DNA of 64,000 nt from NCBI RefSeq assembly GCF_000949455.1, contig NZ_JXXK01000019.1:1-64000 (forward strand), given 5' to 3'. The position numbers and the translations under genes are program-made. Shown here piece after piece: positions 1 to 8,815 of this stretch; the stretch's first letter is position 1, and each line of letters starts with the position of its first letter. The notes beneath the pieces were generated by a model that saw only the letters and a list, made by a program, of their open reading frames with translations, was not told the DNA's origin and searched no databases. The DNA comes from Ruthenibacterium lactatiformans. Its GTDB lineage: Bacteria; Bacillota; Clostridia; Oscillospirales; Ruminococcaceae.

Positions 1-12
1 AGGAGGCAAGTC

Positions 13-1035
13 ATGAAGCAGCGTTGGATGAGCGTCCTGCGTGTGGGAATGGTATTACTCTCGGCTGCATTGTTTGCCGCCCTGGTGTGGGTATTGTGGC
101 AGACGGTTCCCCGGGCATCGGTGCGCTACGGAATTTTGGCCCTGTGTGTAGCCATCTTCCTGGTGGTTGGCCTATGGGCTTGGTATCAACGACGGCAGGT
201 ATCGTTGTTTGCCGACGACCTGTGCGAGACACTGGATGCGCTCATGTCCGGCCGGGCGGTGGAGGGCTATCAGCCCTACGAGGACAGCCTGACCGCAAAG
301 GTGCAAGGCAAGCTGATGCAGTATTTTGACATTATGAGTGAGGGCAAGCGTCAGAGCCAGCGGGACAAAGAGACTGTTCAAAGTCTGGTGAGCGACATAT
401 CCCACCAGGTCAAGACGCCCATTGCCAACATCAAGATGTTCACCGGCATCCTGCGGGGCCACAATCTACCGTCGGAGAAGAGGGCGGAGTTTCTGGCGAC
501 GATGGACGGTCAGATTGACAAGCTGGACTTTCTGATGCAGTCGCTCATTAAAATGTCCCGGCTGGAGACCGGAACATTTACCCTACACATGGAGGAAGCC
601 CATCTCTCCGACACCATTGCCCGAGCTATGAGCACTGTATGGGCAAAGGCGGAGGCCAAGGGGATCGACCTGTCGGCAGAATGCGATCCAGCCATCACGG
701 TGCAGCATGATCCGAAATGGACGGCGGAGGCTGTCGGCAACATTCTGGACAACGCCGTGAAATATACTCCGGCAGGCGGCAAAGTAATGGTCACCGTGCG
801 CCCCTGGCAGTTTTACACCCGGGTAGACATTACTGACACTGGAATCGGCATCCCAGAGGAGCACTATAACGATGTGTTCCAGCGGTTCTACCGTGCTCAA
901 GAGGTGGCGGCACAGGAGGGCGTTGGCTTGGGACTGTACCTTGCCAACGGCATCATCATCCGGCAGAAGGGGTATATCAGTGTGAAATCAAAGGTTGGAA
1001 CAGGCACCACCTTTTCAGTCTATTTATTGAGTTGA
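13..1035 (+). CDS. Sensor histidine kinase (BceS/VanS-like)
   Basis: Membrane histidine kinase that probably senses an antimicrobial peptide or the state of its ABC exporter and phosphorylates a response regulator, presumably encoded just before the window. Two hydrophobic segments (about residues 10-30 and 38-57) leave almost no extracellular loop, as in intramembrane-sensing kinases. The HisKA motif SDISHQVKTP carries the phospho-accepting His131. The ATPase domain shows the N box (DNAVKYTP, about 246) and the G2 box GVGLGLYLANG near 305. AGGAGG at 1-6 is well spaced from the ATG. The ABC ATPase gene follows within 20 bases, so kinase and transporter are probably co-transcribed. Family assignment is firm; the ligand is inferred from context. 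Confidence 0.93.
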   Translation: MKQRWMSVLRVGMVLLSAALFAALVWVLWQTVPRASVRYGILALCVAIFLVVGLWAWYQRRQVSLFADDLCETLDALMSGRAVEGYQPYEDSLTAKVQGKLMQYFDIMSEGKRQSQRDKETVQSLVSDISHQVKTPIANIKMFTGILRGHNLPSEKRAEFLATMDGQIDKLDFLMQSLIKMSRLETGTFTLHMEEAHLSDTIARAMSTVWAKAEAKGIDLSAECDPAITVQHDPKWTAEAVGNILDNAVKYTPAGGKVMVTVRPWQFYTRVDITDTGIGIPEEHYNDVFQRFYRAQEVAAQEGVGLGLYLANGIIIRQKGYISVKSKVGTGTTFSVYLLS

Positions 1036-1055
1036 GCAAAGTGAGGAATCCACCC

Positions 1056-1721
1056 ATGGACATTGTTACCGTACATAATCTAAAGAAATACTTCGGCAAG
1101 GGCGACAGCCTAGTGAAAGCCCTGGACGGCATCGACCTTGCCATTGAAAAAGGGAAATTCACCGCCATCATCGGGGCGTCTGGCTCTGGTAAGACCACGT
1201 TGCTGAATATGATCGGCGGCATGGATATCCCCGATGAGGGAGAGATCATCGTGGACGGCGTGAATCTGCGGGGCCTGAAGGAAAAGGAACTGGCCGTGTT
1301 CCGCCGCAGCAAGGTAGGCTTTATTTACCAGAACTTCAACCTGGTCCCAACCCTGACCGTGAAGGAGAACATCCTGTTTCCCCTGAGTCTTGCAGGCTCC
1401 ACCCCGGACGGCGTGTTTTTTGACGAGATTATGGAGCTGCTGCACCTGCACGACCGGCTGAACGCCTATCCGGGGGAACTCTCTGGCGGTGGGCAGCAAC
1501 GGGTGGCCATTGCCCGCGCCCTGATTGCCAAGCCCTCCATCCTGCTGGCCGATGAGCCTACCGGTAACCTGGACAGCAAAACCGGCCAGAATGTGCTAGG
1601 CCTGCTGAAGCTGTCAGTGGAGACCTATCACCAAACCCTGGTGATGATTACCCACAATCTGGAGCTGGCGCAAATGGCTGACCGGGTCATCCGCATCGAG
1701 GATGGCCGCCTCCACGACTAA
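1056..1721 (+). CDS. ABC transporter ATP-binding protein (BceA/MacB type)
   Basis: ATPase subunit of an antimicrobial-peptide or lipoprotein-type exporter, pairing with the FtsX permease that follows. Walker A is GASGSGKT, the Q-loop lies in GFIYQNFNLVP, the signature is LSGGGQQRVA and Walker B is ILLADEPTGNLD, with the switch His in MITHNLE. The signature has G where the second paralogue at 5086 has Q (LSGGQQQ); this is tolerated in the family. I start at the ATG at 1056, where homology to MDIVTVHNLKK begins, rather than an in-frame TTG at 1032 that overlaps the kinase stop. About 221 residues, normal for the family. Confidence 0.93.
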   Translation: MDIVTVHNLKKYFGKGDSLVKALDGIDLAIEKGKFTAIIGASGSGKTTLLNMIGGMDIPDEGEIIVDGVNLRGLKEKELAVFRRSKVGFIYQNFNLVPTLTVKENILFPLSLAGSTPDGVFFDEIMELLHLHDRLNAYPGELSGGGQQRVAIARALIAKPSILLADEPTGNLDSKTGQNVLGLLKLSVETYHQTLVMITHNLELAQMADRVIRIEDGRLHD

Positions 1722-1734
1722 AGGAGGCCGGACC

Positions 1735-4272
1735 ATGTTAGCAAATAACAATCTGAAGGTCTGCTGGACCCTGGCCCGACGGGATTTCTGCTTTCACCGG
1801 GTCAAAAATGCGGTGCTTGCCCTGGCGGTGGCTCTGGTGGCGGGGCTCTATACCTTTGTCTTTCTGCTGGGAGGAGCAGTAGAGGGCGCATACCTGCTCA
1901 ACTACCAGTACACCTACGGCTCCACCAGCCACATTCTTTACACTGGCCTGACGGCGCATCAGGCGGATCTGCTTTCCCAGCATCCCAATGTGAAAAGCAC
2001 CGTCCGGCTGAGTACGGTGGGCGTCCTGTCCGATCCCATGATGGGCCAGCGGCTGGTGAAGCTGGCGGTGACCGACCAGGACTATGCGGAAACGGTCCTG
2101 TCCATCCCCACCACCGGCAGCCTCCCCCAACAGCCCGGAGAGATCGCACTGGACGAGTTTACCATGGGCTCCCTGGGGGTGCTGAAGGAGATCGGCGCGT
2201 CGGTAACGCTGGAATGGACGGACGCTGTGGGGCAGACACACACAGACGAGTTTACCCTGTGCGGCTGGTGGGCAAGTCCCACCAACTTCACCGAGGCCTG
2301 CGCCTGGATCACAGCGGATACGGCAAAGGCCCTAGTTCCCGACTACGACAGGGAAACCACCGCCAATCTAACTCTGGGTGTTACCCTGCATCAGCCCCGG
2401 AATCTGGAGGCTCAGGCCGCCCAGTTGCTGACGGATCAGGGCTTACCAGAACTGCCCTTTACCACCAACCTGGCCTATAACGATGCCCGGATGGAGGCTG
2501 CCAGCCAACAGGCCCAGCCCTACTACGCCCCGGCGCTTCTGGTCCTTCTGTGCGGCTTTCTGATGGTCTTTGCCATTGTGCAGGTGACCGCCCAGCAGGA
2601 TCGGACCTGGCTGGCCGGGCTGAAAGCCCTGGGCCTGACGCCCCGCCAGCTGCGGCGCTATCTGTTGGAAAAGGGGATTGCGGTGACGGCGCTGGGCCTG
2701 ATTCCCGGCTTCCTGATTGGGTTTGGGCTGGACCTTGCCATCACGCCCCGGGTGGTGGTGGGCATGGAGCAGAACCCGGCCTTCTATTTCCTCAGTTGGA
2801 TTCCCTTTGTGTTGGCGGCCCTGTGTACCCTTGGCACTGTGCTGCTGGCCTATCTTTTGCCCGCCTGGCGTCTGTCCCGGATGACGCCGGCGCAGACCAT
2901 GCGGGAGAATACGCCCCGCATCGGTCACAGCATCGGTTCGGACAATGGAATGGTGACGCTGCCCCGGCTGGCCCTGCGGATTTTGGGTCAGAGCAAGGGC
3001 CGCGGGGCCCTTGCCGTGCTGATCATGCTCCTGGCGGTGCTGCTGCTGACCGATATTCGGATGCAGTATGTGAGTTTACAGGAGGATCTGTACCTCTCCG
3101 CTTTCTCCCCCTGGGATTACTCCATTGCGGACGCCTCGGCGGCCACCAGTTACCAGCGGTACAACGAACGCAACCAGGGGATTCCCCAGGAGATGGTGGA
3201 CGAATTGAAAACGCGCCCGGAGGTCACTTCGGTGAGCGCCTTGAAAAGCCGGGAGGTCACTCTGACGGCAGACGATACCCTGCACCAGAGGGTGGTGGAC
3301 TACTACAACCAGCCCTACGATGAGACCATGACTCTGAAGGAGTCACAGGCCGCTTACCCGGATTGGATGGAAGGCCTGGATCGGTTTACCGAGAGTGGAG
3401 ACTATACCGCTGTTGTAGTGGGCCTGGATGGAGCATATCTTCGCTATATTCTGGAATACTGTCCCTTCACCAGCGGCAGCTTTGACCAGACGGCATTCGA
3501 GAGCGGGGACTCTGTGATCGCCGGAGGGGTGAATTACGATGGCGTTTCCTGTCTGGAAGCGGGGGAGACCCTGCAACTGGGCGAGAAAACCTTCACTGTG
3601 ATGGGGTCGCTGATGCACGACAACACCTATCTGGAGGGAAGCAACAGCCCGGAGGCTTCCTTTACTTTCTACTATCTGGTGCCCCTGTCTGTTTTTGATG
3701 AACTGTTCCCCGGTCAGTGCTACCGGCAGCTGGCGGTAGACATCGACCACAGCCAGCAGGCGCCCTTCGAGGCGTTTCTGAATCAATATGAGCAGGGCGT
3801 CAACCGGGGCATCAGCATCACCCTGCGAAGTGACTACCAGGAGAACTTTGAGAATTCGCGTCTCAACATGGTGCTGATCATCGGCATGGTGGGCGCGGTC
3901 CTGCTGGGCATCGCCGTGCTGAACTTTATCAACCTGCTGGTGACCCAGACGGTGAGCCGCCGGAAAGAGTTCGCTGTCTATCAGAGCCTCGGCATGACAC
4001 TGGGCCAGCTGCGCAGGCTGGTTTTGCTGGAGGGCGCCGTTTCCGCCGCAGGAATGGCGGCGGTGTTGATCCCGGCCACGCTCACCTTTGCCCTATGGGT
4101 GATGCCCGGAGTCATTGCGGAGACCTCCTGGGTGGCCGTCTACACCTTTGATGTGCTGCCCCTTTGGGTAATCCTTCCGGTGGTAGCAGTGCTGGCGCTG
4201 GCTACGCCGTTCCTCTGCCTGGGATTTGTCACCAAAGGCACCATCCAGGAGCGGCTGGGCACCGTGGAGTAA
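1735..4272 (+). CDS. FtsX-like ABC transporter permease
   Basis: Permease partner of the preceding ATPase. About 845 residues, with an N-terminal membrane anchor, a large extracellular region, two sets of FtsX-type transmembrane helices (about residues 270-400 and 715-840) and a second extracellular domain. The C-terminal FtsX core (VLNFINLLVTQTVSRRKEF then QSLGMTLGQLRRL) is typical. AAAGGAGG ends 6 bases before the ATG at 1735, which I prefer over an upstream ATG at 1702 inside the ATPase gene. It is translated directly behind the ATPase, and a strong hairpin closes the unit. Substrate unknown; antimicrobial-peptide resistance is the usual role in this arrangement. Confidence 0.9.
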   Translation: MLANNNLKVCWTLARRDFCFHRVKNAVLALAVALVAGLYTFVFLLGGAVEGAYLLNYQYTYGSTSHILYTGLTAHQADLLSQHPNVKSTVRLSTVGVLSDPMMGQRLVKLAVTDQDYAETVLSIPTTGSLPQQPGEIALDEFTMGSLGVLKEIGASVTLEWTDAVGQTHTDEFTLCGWWASPTNFTEACAWITADTAKALVPDYDRETTANLTLGVTLHQPRNLEAQAAQLLTDQGLPELPFTTNLAYNDARMEAASQQAQPYYAPALLVLLCGFLMVFAIVQVTAQQDRTWLAGLKALGLTPRQLRRYLLEKGIAVTALGLIPGFLIGFGLDLAITPRVVVGMEQNPAFYFLSWIPFVLAALCTLGTVLLAYLLPAWRLSRMTPAQTMRENTPRIGHSIGSDNGMVTLPRLALRILGQSKGRGALAVLIMLLAVLLLTDIRMQYVSLQEDLYLSAFSPWDYSIADASAATSYQRYNERNQGIPQEMVDELKTRPEVTSVSALKSREVTLTADDTLHQRVVDYYNQPYDETMTLKESQAAYPDWMEGLDRFTESGDYTAVVVGLDGAYLRYILEYCPFTSGSFDQTAFESGDSVIAGGVNYDGVSCLEAGETLQLGEKTFTVMGSLMHDNTYLEGSNSPEASFTFYYLVPLSVFDELFPGQCYRQLAVDIDHSQQAPFEAFLNQYEQGVNRGISITLRSDYQENFENSRLNMVLIIGMVGAVLLGIAVLNFINLLVTQTVSRRKEFAVYQSLGMTLGQLRRLVLLEGAVSAAGMAAVLIPATLTFALWVMPGVIAETSWVAVYTFDVLPLWVILPVVAVLALATPFLCLGFVTKGTIQERLGTVE

Positions 4273-4291
4273 ATCAAGAATTAAGCAACAC

Positions 4292-4334
4292 AACAGCGCC
4301 CCTGTCCTCATGTATGATGGACAGGGGCGCTGTT
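4292..4334. terminator. Bidirectional hairpin terminator
   Basis: A perfect 15-bp stem (AACAGCGCCCCTGTC and its complement) around a 13-base loop lies between the convergent permease and toxin genes. It probably ends both transcripts. The T-run after it is weak. Confidence 0.75.
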
Positions 4335-4336
4335 CC

Positions 4337-4651
4337 TTAGATATGATCTTTCCACTTCCTGCGGCTATACAAAATCCTGCGGACTTCCATGGTGTTTCCG
4401 ATTACCACATAGAAAACGGTGAAATTACGGACCTGAATCCGATAGTAAGGATGCTGGCGCTCCCGGGAGGAATGGTACGGTTCAAAAGATTCCGCACAGG
4501 AGAGTCGCTCCAGAATCGCATTTTCCACATCATCGACCAGCCGCTCAGCCGCTGCGGGATTCCGCAGCCGATAGGTGATATAGTCCACAATTTCACTCAG
4601 ATCTTCTTCAAAGAGCGGAAGGATGCTTAGTTTATAGTGCTTTCCGTTCAC
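4337..4651 (-). CDS. RelE/ParE-family toxin
   Basis: A 104-residue protein of the RelE/ParE superfamily: toxins that either cleave mRNA on the ribosome or poison gyrase. The body LFEEDLSEIVDYITYRL, then AERLVDDVENAILERL, and the closing strands RNFTVFYVVIGNTMEVRRIL match the ParE-like branch. The start lies inside the 3' end of the antitoxin gene, so the two are translationally coupled. The mode of action is not evident from sequence. Confidence 0.85.
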   Translation of the reverse strand: MNGKHYKLSILPLFEEDLSEIVDYITYRLRNPAAAERLVDDVENAILERLSCAESFEPYHSSRERQHPYYRIQVRNFTVFYVVIGNTMEVRRILYSRRKWKDHI

Positions 4652-4904
4652 GGATACGCCTCCTTACCCGACCAAAAACCTCGTCGGCAGAATAGCGGGT
4701 ATCGGAGAGGTCAGCGGCGCGATCCGCCTCGTCCAAAGCAAGCTCCACATCATTGGTCAGCTGTTCGTATTGCTCCAGACTGAGCAGTACCATGGAGCCA
4801 TAACCGTTTTTCGTGAGGAAAACCGGCTCGCCCTTGGACAAAACATCCTCCTCTACTTCAGAGAAGTGATTTCGCAAATCCGAGATGGGACGAATATTCA
4901 GCAT
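4632..4904 (-). CDS. Phd/YefM-family antitoxin
   Basis: Antitoxin of the Phd/YefM family, which binds its toxin and autorepresses the operon. The start is MLNIRPISDLRN at 4904, preceded by AAAGGAGG, not the longer reading from 4937. The DNA-binding N-terminus (residues 1-55, with EPVFLTKNGYGSMVLLS) is characteristic. The C-terminal 35 residues are charged and likely wrap the toxin. It overlaps the toxin gene by 20 bases. Confidence 0.87.
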   Translation of the reverse strand: MLNIRPISDLRNHFSEVEEDVLSKGEPVFLTKNGYGSMVLLSLEQYEQLTNDVELALDEADRAADLSDTRYSADEVFGRVRRRIRERKAL

Positions 4905-4925
4905 ACAATCGCCTCCTTTATGGCA

Positions 4926-4956
4926 TAATTTTATCATAATTTTATCTTGAAAGCAA
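4926..4956 (-). promoter_or_regulatory. Toxin-antitoxin promoter and likely operator
   Basis: Reading leftward, TTGCTT and TAAAAT are separated by 17 bases just upstream of the antitoxin Shine-Dalgarno site. On the plus strand, ATAATTTTATC occurs twice with an 11-bp period across the -10 region, as expected for an antitoxin autoregulation site. Confidence 0.55.
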
Positions 4957-4980
4957 GAGCTTTCTGCGCTTCCCCTCGTA

Positions 4981-5030
4981 TGTTACAAAACTGTACCTTT
5001 GCTGTACCTGAAATGAGACATTCTTCTGCT
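4981..5030 (+). promoter_or_regulatory. Promoter region with direct-repeat regulator site
   Basis: CTGTACC occurs at 4991-4997 and 5002-5008, an 11-bp period, just upstream of a likely -10 (TATGCT at about 5032). OmpR-family regulators paired with BceS-type kinases bind such one-turn repeats, so this is a good candidate site for the regulator that controls the second transporter pair. The -35 is not clear, as expected for an activated promoter. Confidence 0.5.
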
Positions 5031-5085
5031 ATGCTAAGAGCAAAGAGAAGGAGAGACTTCTCAAGCAAAGAAGGAGGAACCTCGT

Positions 5086-5757
5086 ATGGAGACGATTTTG
5101 CAGGCCCGCGGGCTGAAGAAATACTATGGCAAAGGAGAAACAGAGGTCCATGCTCTGGATGGGGTGGATCTGGACATCGAGCGGGGCAAGTTTACCGCCA
5201 TCATCGGCACATCCGGCTCCGGCAAGTCTACATTGCTGAATATGCTGGGCGGTCTGGATACCCCTACGGCGGGGAGCGTTAAAGTGGGAAATACTGACCT
5301 CGCCAAGTTGAATAGTGAGCAGGCCACCATCTTCCGCCGCAAGCAGATTGGTTTTATCTTCCAAAACTATAATCTGGTGCCAGTGTTCAGTGTGTGGGAG
5401 AACATCATTTTCCCCATCTCTCTGGATGGCCGTAAGCCGGACAAGAAGTTCATTATGGGGATCGTGAAACTGCTGGGGCTGGAGAAGAAGCTGGACAGTC
5501 TGCCCAACAACCTTTCCGGCGGACAACAGCAGCGGGTGGCGATTGCCCGTGCCCTGGCCAGCAAGCCTTCCATCATTCTGGCTGATGAGCCTACCGGCAA
5601 CCTGGACAGCAAAACCAGTGACGACGTGATTGGCCTTTTGAAAATGACCAGCCAGGAATTTGACCAGACCATTGTGATGATTACCCACAACCCAGAGATC
5701 GCCGCCATGGCAGACCATGTGATCCGCATCGAGGACGGGCGGATTGCAGCACAGTGA
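5086..5757 (+). CDS. ABC transporter ATP-binding protein (BceA/MacB type), second copy
   Basis: A 223-residue ATPase paralogous to the one at 1056. It has Walker A GTSGSGKST, signature LSGGQQQRVA, Walker B IILADEPTGNLD and switch His in MITHNPE. AAGGAGG precedes the ATG at 5086. The permease follows 13 bases after its stop. The pair has its own regulated promoter upstream, so the first pair is expressed with the kinase while this one is probably the inducible effector. Substrate unknown; peptide antibiotics are the family's usual cargo. Confidence 0.93.
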   Translation: METILQARGLKKYYGKGETEVHALDGVDLDIERGKFTAIIGTSGSGKSTLLNMLGGLDTPTAGSVKVGNTDLAKLNSEQATIFRRKQIGFIFQNYNLVPVFSVWENIIFPISLDGRKPDKKFIMGIVKLLGLEKKLDSLPNNLSGGQQQRVAIARALASKPSIILADEPTGNLDSKTSDDVIGLLKMTSQEFDQTIVMITHNPEIAAMADHVIRIEDGRIAAQ

Positions 5758-5770
5758 GGGGGTGGGCAGC

Positions 5771-8329
5771 ATGAAAAAGCAAAATATCTTTCGTCCCATC
5801 CCAGTGTTGACAAGGCGAATGTTCCATACCAACCGGGGCCGGAATTTGGTGGCGATTCTGGCGATTCTGCTGACCACCATGATGTTTGCCACCCTGTTCA
5901 CCCTAACCCAAAGCATGAGCCGTAATCTGGTGGAGATGACCTTCCGCCAGACTGGCTATGATGCACAGGCATCTTTGCGCGGGCTGTCGGAGGAACAGGC
6001 CGACCTGATTGATGGACACCCGGATGTGGAGGAGTTGGGCCGCAGTATTGTACTGGGACCGGCAGAAAACCGGGGACTCGCTGGGCAGTCGGTGGAAATT
6101 CGATGGGCCAACGATGCCTATGCCGAGCACTCCTTCGCTGCCCCCACCACCGGGCAAATGCCCCAGGCGGTGGATGAGATCGCCTTGGACACCATGACGC
6201 TGGACCGGCTGGGCATCCCCCACGAACTGGGCCAGGCCGTCACTCTGGAGTGGCGTAAGGACCTGAACAGCGACGAAGTGACCACCGCTGACTTTACCCT
6301 CTGTGGATTCTGGGAGGGCAATGCGTCCAGTTATTCCTCCATGGCCTGGGTGAGCCGGGCCTATGCCGATGAAATGACTGGCGGCATCATCTCCACCGAT
6401 GAAGGCCAGGTGCTGGGCCTCTATATGGTACAGGTCAATCTGATCAGCGACCAGAACATTGAGACCACCATGGACCGCATTCTGGCAGATACCGGCCTCA
6501 CTGGTCTGGAATACAATGTAAATCTGGCCTACACCCCGGAGATGGGGGCTATGGCCGCACAGGAGAGTCTGCCCATGTATCTGGGCATGGCATTGGTGTT
6601 CCTGGCTGGGTATTTAATTATCTATAACATCTTCCAGATCAGCGTTACTGCCGATGTGCAGTTTTACGGCAAACTGAAAACCCTGGGAACCACCACCAGG
6701 CAACTGAAGAAACTGATTTACGGCCAAGCGAATCGACTCTGTATCTTTGGGATTCCTCTGGGCCTGATTCTGGGCTGGTTACTGGGCGCTCAGCTGGTTC
6801 CTGTCCTGATGGGCTCCGCGGTGGGGGAAACGGTAGTATCCATCAGCCCCGTGATTTTTATCGGCTCTGCACTGTTTGCCTGGGTGACGGTGTTAATCTC
6901 CTGCCTGCGGCCTGCTAGGCTGGCGGGAAAGGTGTCGCCCATTGAGGCGTTGCGCATGAGCGATGCCGACGGCGCCAGCAAAAAGAAACACAAGCGTCAT
7001 CTCGGTACTGCGTCCATTCTTTCCATGTCCTGGGCGAATCTATGGCGCAACAAAAAGCGTACTATCACGGTAATCTGCTCTCTGACCCTGGGACTGGTAC
7101 TCCTGAGCAGCTTCTATTCCAAGAATGCCGCCTTTGATATGGACAAATATCTGGCCGACCTGATTCTGGCCGATTTTGAACTGTCCGATGCCACCAGCGA
7201 GGACTATATCAACAATTACGATCCCCACGGCACCACTCTGAATGATTCCTTGGTGGTACAGATGGAGAGCCAGGAGGGAGTGGAGACCGCCGGACACCTT
7301 TATTCTGCCCAAATCGATTGGCAGATGGACGCAGGCACCCTGGAAAATGTGGCAGCTTTCTATACAGAGGATAAGCTGGCCGATTGGGAGACCTACGACA
7401 CCGCCGGTGCGCAGGCGCTACGGGATACGCTGGAAACTGGGGAGGGCTCTGCCATTCTGTACGGCTTGGACGGTATTCCCTTGGAGGCCATCACCCAGGA
7501 GCAGTATGTGATAGAGGGCAGTTTTGACGCTGAGGATTTCGCCAGTGGGAATTATATCCTTGCCGTAGGGCCCAGTGTAGAACTGGAAACGGAATATCCT
7601 GTGCTGCCGGTTCCCTCGGCTGGAAGCGCCGTGGAATTAAATGGCCGTGCCTATACAGTGATGGCGGTGGTATACCCGTTGAATCCGGTGACCGGGCTGC
7701 CGGTGCAGCAGGGGGCAGGCAACAAGTTCAATCTGAGCTTCATCCTCCCCGCTGAGACCTTTCGGGAGCAATGGCCGGATCACACCCTCCGAAAACTGTT
7801 CCTGAATGTGGACGATGCACATATCGACACGGTGCAGGGATTCTTGGACGATTATATGGATACCACCGATCCCAGCCTGCCAGTGGCGTCCCGTCAGTCT
7901 ATGGCGCAGCAATATGAGGAGCAAACCCGTTCCTCTGCTGTGATGGGCAACGCGATCAGTGTGGTAATTGCCCTGGTGGGCGTGCTGAACTTCATCAATT
8001 CCATGGTGACAGCTATTGTCTCCCGCAAGCGGGAGTTTGCGGTAATTCAGAGTGTGGGTATGACAAAGAAACAGCTCAATCGGATGCTGGTGGGCGAGGG
8101 ACTGCTCTATGCGGCATTGACTTTGGCGGCATCATATCTGCTCAGCAGCCTGGCTGTAGGAGTGGTGGTTCGGGCCATGGTGGAGGGCGGATTTACCACC
8201 TTCCGCTTTACGCTGCTGCCTCTGGTTCTCTGTACACCTGTCCTGCTGATCTTCGCTGTGCTGATCCCGTATCTGTGCTTCCGCAATCTGGAAAAACACA
8301 GCATTGTGGAGCGTCTGCGGATGGAGTAA
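5771..8329 (+). CDS. FtsX-like ABC transporter permease, second copy
   Basis: About 852 residues, starting MKKQNIFRPIPVLTRRMF. The ATG at 5771 is preceded by GAGGGGGTGG; a TTG at 5744 inside the ATPase is less likely. It shares architecture with the 1735 permease: an N-terminal helix near residues 30-50, an extracellular domain, FtsX helices near 275-390, a second anchor at about 430, a second extracellular domain, and a C-terminal FtsX set with VLNFINSMVTAIVSRKREF. The two permeases are clearly paralogous but diverged, so this is an old duplication. It likely forms an exporter with the 5086 ATPase. Confidence 0.9.
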   Translation: MKKQNIFRPIPVLTRRMFHTNRGRNLVAILAILLTTMMFATLFTLTQSMSRNLVEMTFRQTGYDAQASLRGLSEEQADLIDGHPDVEELGRSIVLGPAENRGLAGQSVEIRWANDAYAEHSFAAPTTGQMPQAVDEIALDTMTLDRLGIPHELGQAVTLEWRKDLNSDEVTTADFTLCGFWEGNASSYSSMAWVSRAYADEMTGGIISTDEGQVLGLYMVQVNLISDQNIETTMDRILADTGLTGLEYNVNLAYTPEMGAMAAQESLPMYLGMALVFLAGYLIIYNIFQISVTADVQFYGKLKTLGTTTRQLKKLIYGQANRLCIFGIPLGLILGWLLGAQLVPVLMGSAVGETVVSISPVIFIGSALFAWVTVLISCLRPARLAGKVSPIEALRMSDADGASKKKHKRHLGTASILSMSWANLWRNKKRTITVICSLTLGLVLLSSFYSKNAAFDMDKYLADLILADFELSDATSEDYINNYDPHGTTLNDSLVVQMESQEGVETAGHLYSAQIDWQMDAGTLENVAAFYTEDKLADWETYDTAGAQALRDTLETGEGSAILYGLDGIPLEAITQEQYVIEGSFDAEDFASGNYILAVGPSVELETEYPVLPVPSAGSAVELNGRAYTVMAVVYPLNPVTGLPVQQGAGNKFNLSFILPAETFREQWPDHTLRKLFLNVDDAHIDTVQGFLDDYMDTTDPSLPVASRQSMAQQYEEQTRSSAVMGNAISVVIALVGVLNFINSMVTAIVSRKREFAVIQSVGMTKKQLNRMLVGEGLLYAALTLAASYLLSSLAVGVVVRAMVEGGFTTFRFTLLPLVLCTPVLLIFAVLIPYLCFRNLEKHSIVERLRME

Positions 8330-8349
8330 AGTCATCGTGAGGTGTTGCT

Positions 8350-8754
8350 TTGGGAAAACTTATAATACTGTCTTTCAGTGATGATGAAGAGAAAGCTTTA
8401 GAAGAACTTATTTCTGGACTTTCCGCAATTTCGGGTTTTTCTACACTGTCAGCCTCCGAAGATGCGCCACTATTGATGAATTCATTAGAAATTTACCCTC
8501 AGCAACACTTGGTACGGCTGTTTGGTATGCCCGTTAAGCTGACCCCAATGGAGTTCGATATTCTGCTTTTGTTGGCTCGCCGACCGGGTCAGGTGTTTTC
8601 CGCTCGCCAGATTTACGAATTCGTTGCAGCAGAGTCTTTTGACACCAGTTGGACCGGAATCTCCAGTATGATCTATAAGCTCCGCCGTAAGTTGGGCGCC
8701 GATATTATTGAAACAGTTTGGGGACATGGATACCGGCTGAGAATAAAAAAATAG
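8350..8754 (+). CDS. Stand-alone winged-helix (OmpR C-terminal type) regulator
   Basis: A 134-residue protein whose C-terminal 95 residues are an OmpR/PhoB DNA-binding domain (VKLTPMEFDILLLLARRPG, then IYKLRRKLG and the closing GHGYRL). The first ~40 residues are too short to be a receiver domain and lack the phospho-acceptor Asp. It therefore cannot be a conventional response regulator and must be controlled otherwise or act constitutively. It starts with TTG after GAGGTG. It lies 20 bases behind the second permease and is probably in that operon. A terminator follows. Confidence 0.8.
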   Translation: MGKLIILSFSDDEEKALEELISGLSAISGFSTLSASEDAPLLMNSLEIYPQQHLVRLFGMPVKLTPMEFDILLLLARRPGQVFSARQIYEFVAAESFDTSWTGISSMIYKLRRKLGADIIETVWGHGYRLRIKK

Positions 8755-8758
8755 AGAG

Positions 8759-8792
8759 ATACGGCACTGAAGCTATGACTTTAGTGCCGTAT
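8759..8792. terminator. Bidirectional terminator between ABC unit and pilus operon
   Basis: ATACGGCACT and its exact complement form a 10-bp stem. The minus-strand exit runs into a long T-rich tract (rc of 8744-8756) and the plus-strand exit into CCCTATTTCTTATT, so it can end both converging transcripts. Confidence 0.75.
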
Positions 8793-8815
8793 CCCTATTT
8801 CTTATTCCGGGGTAT

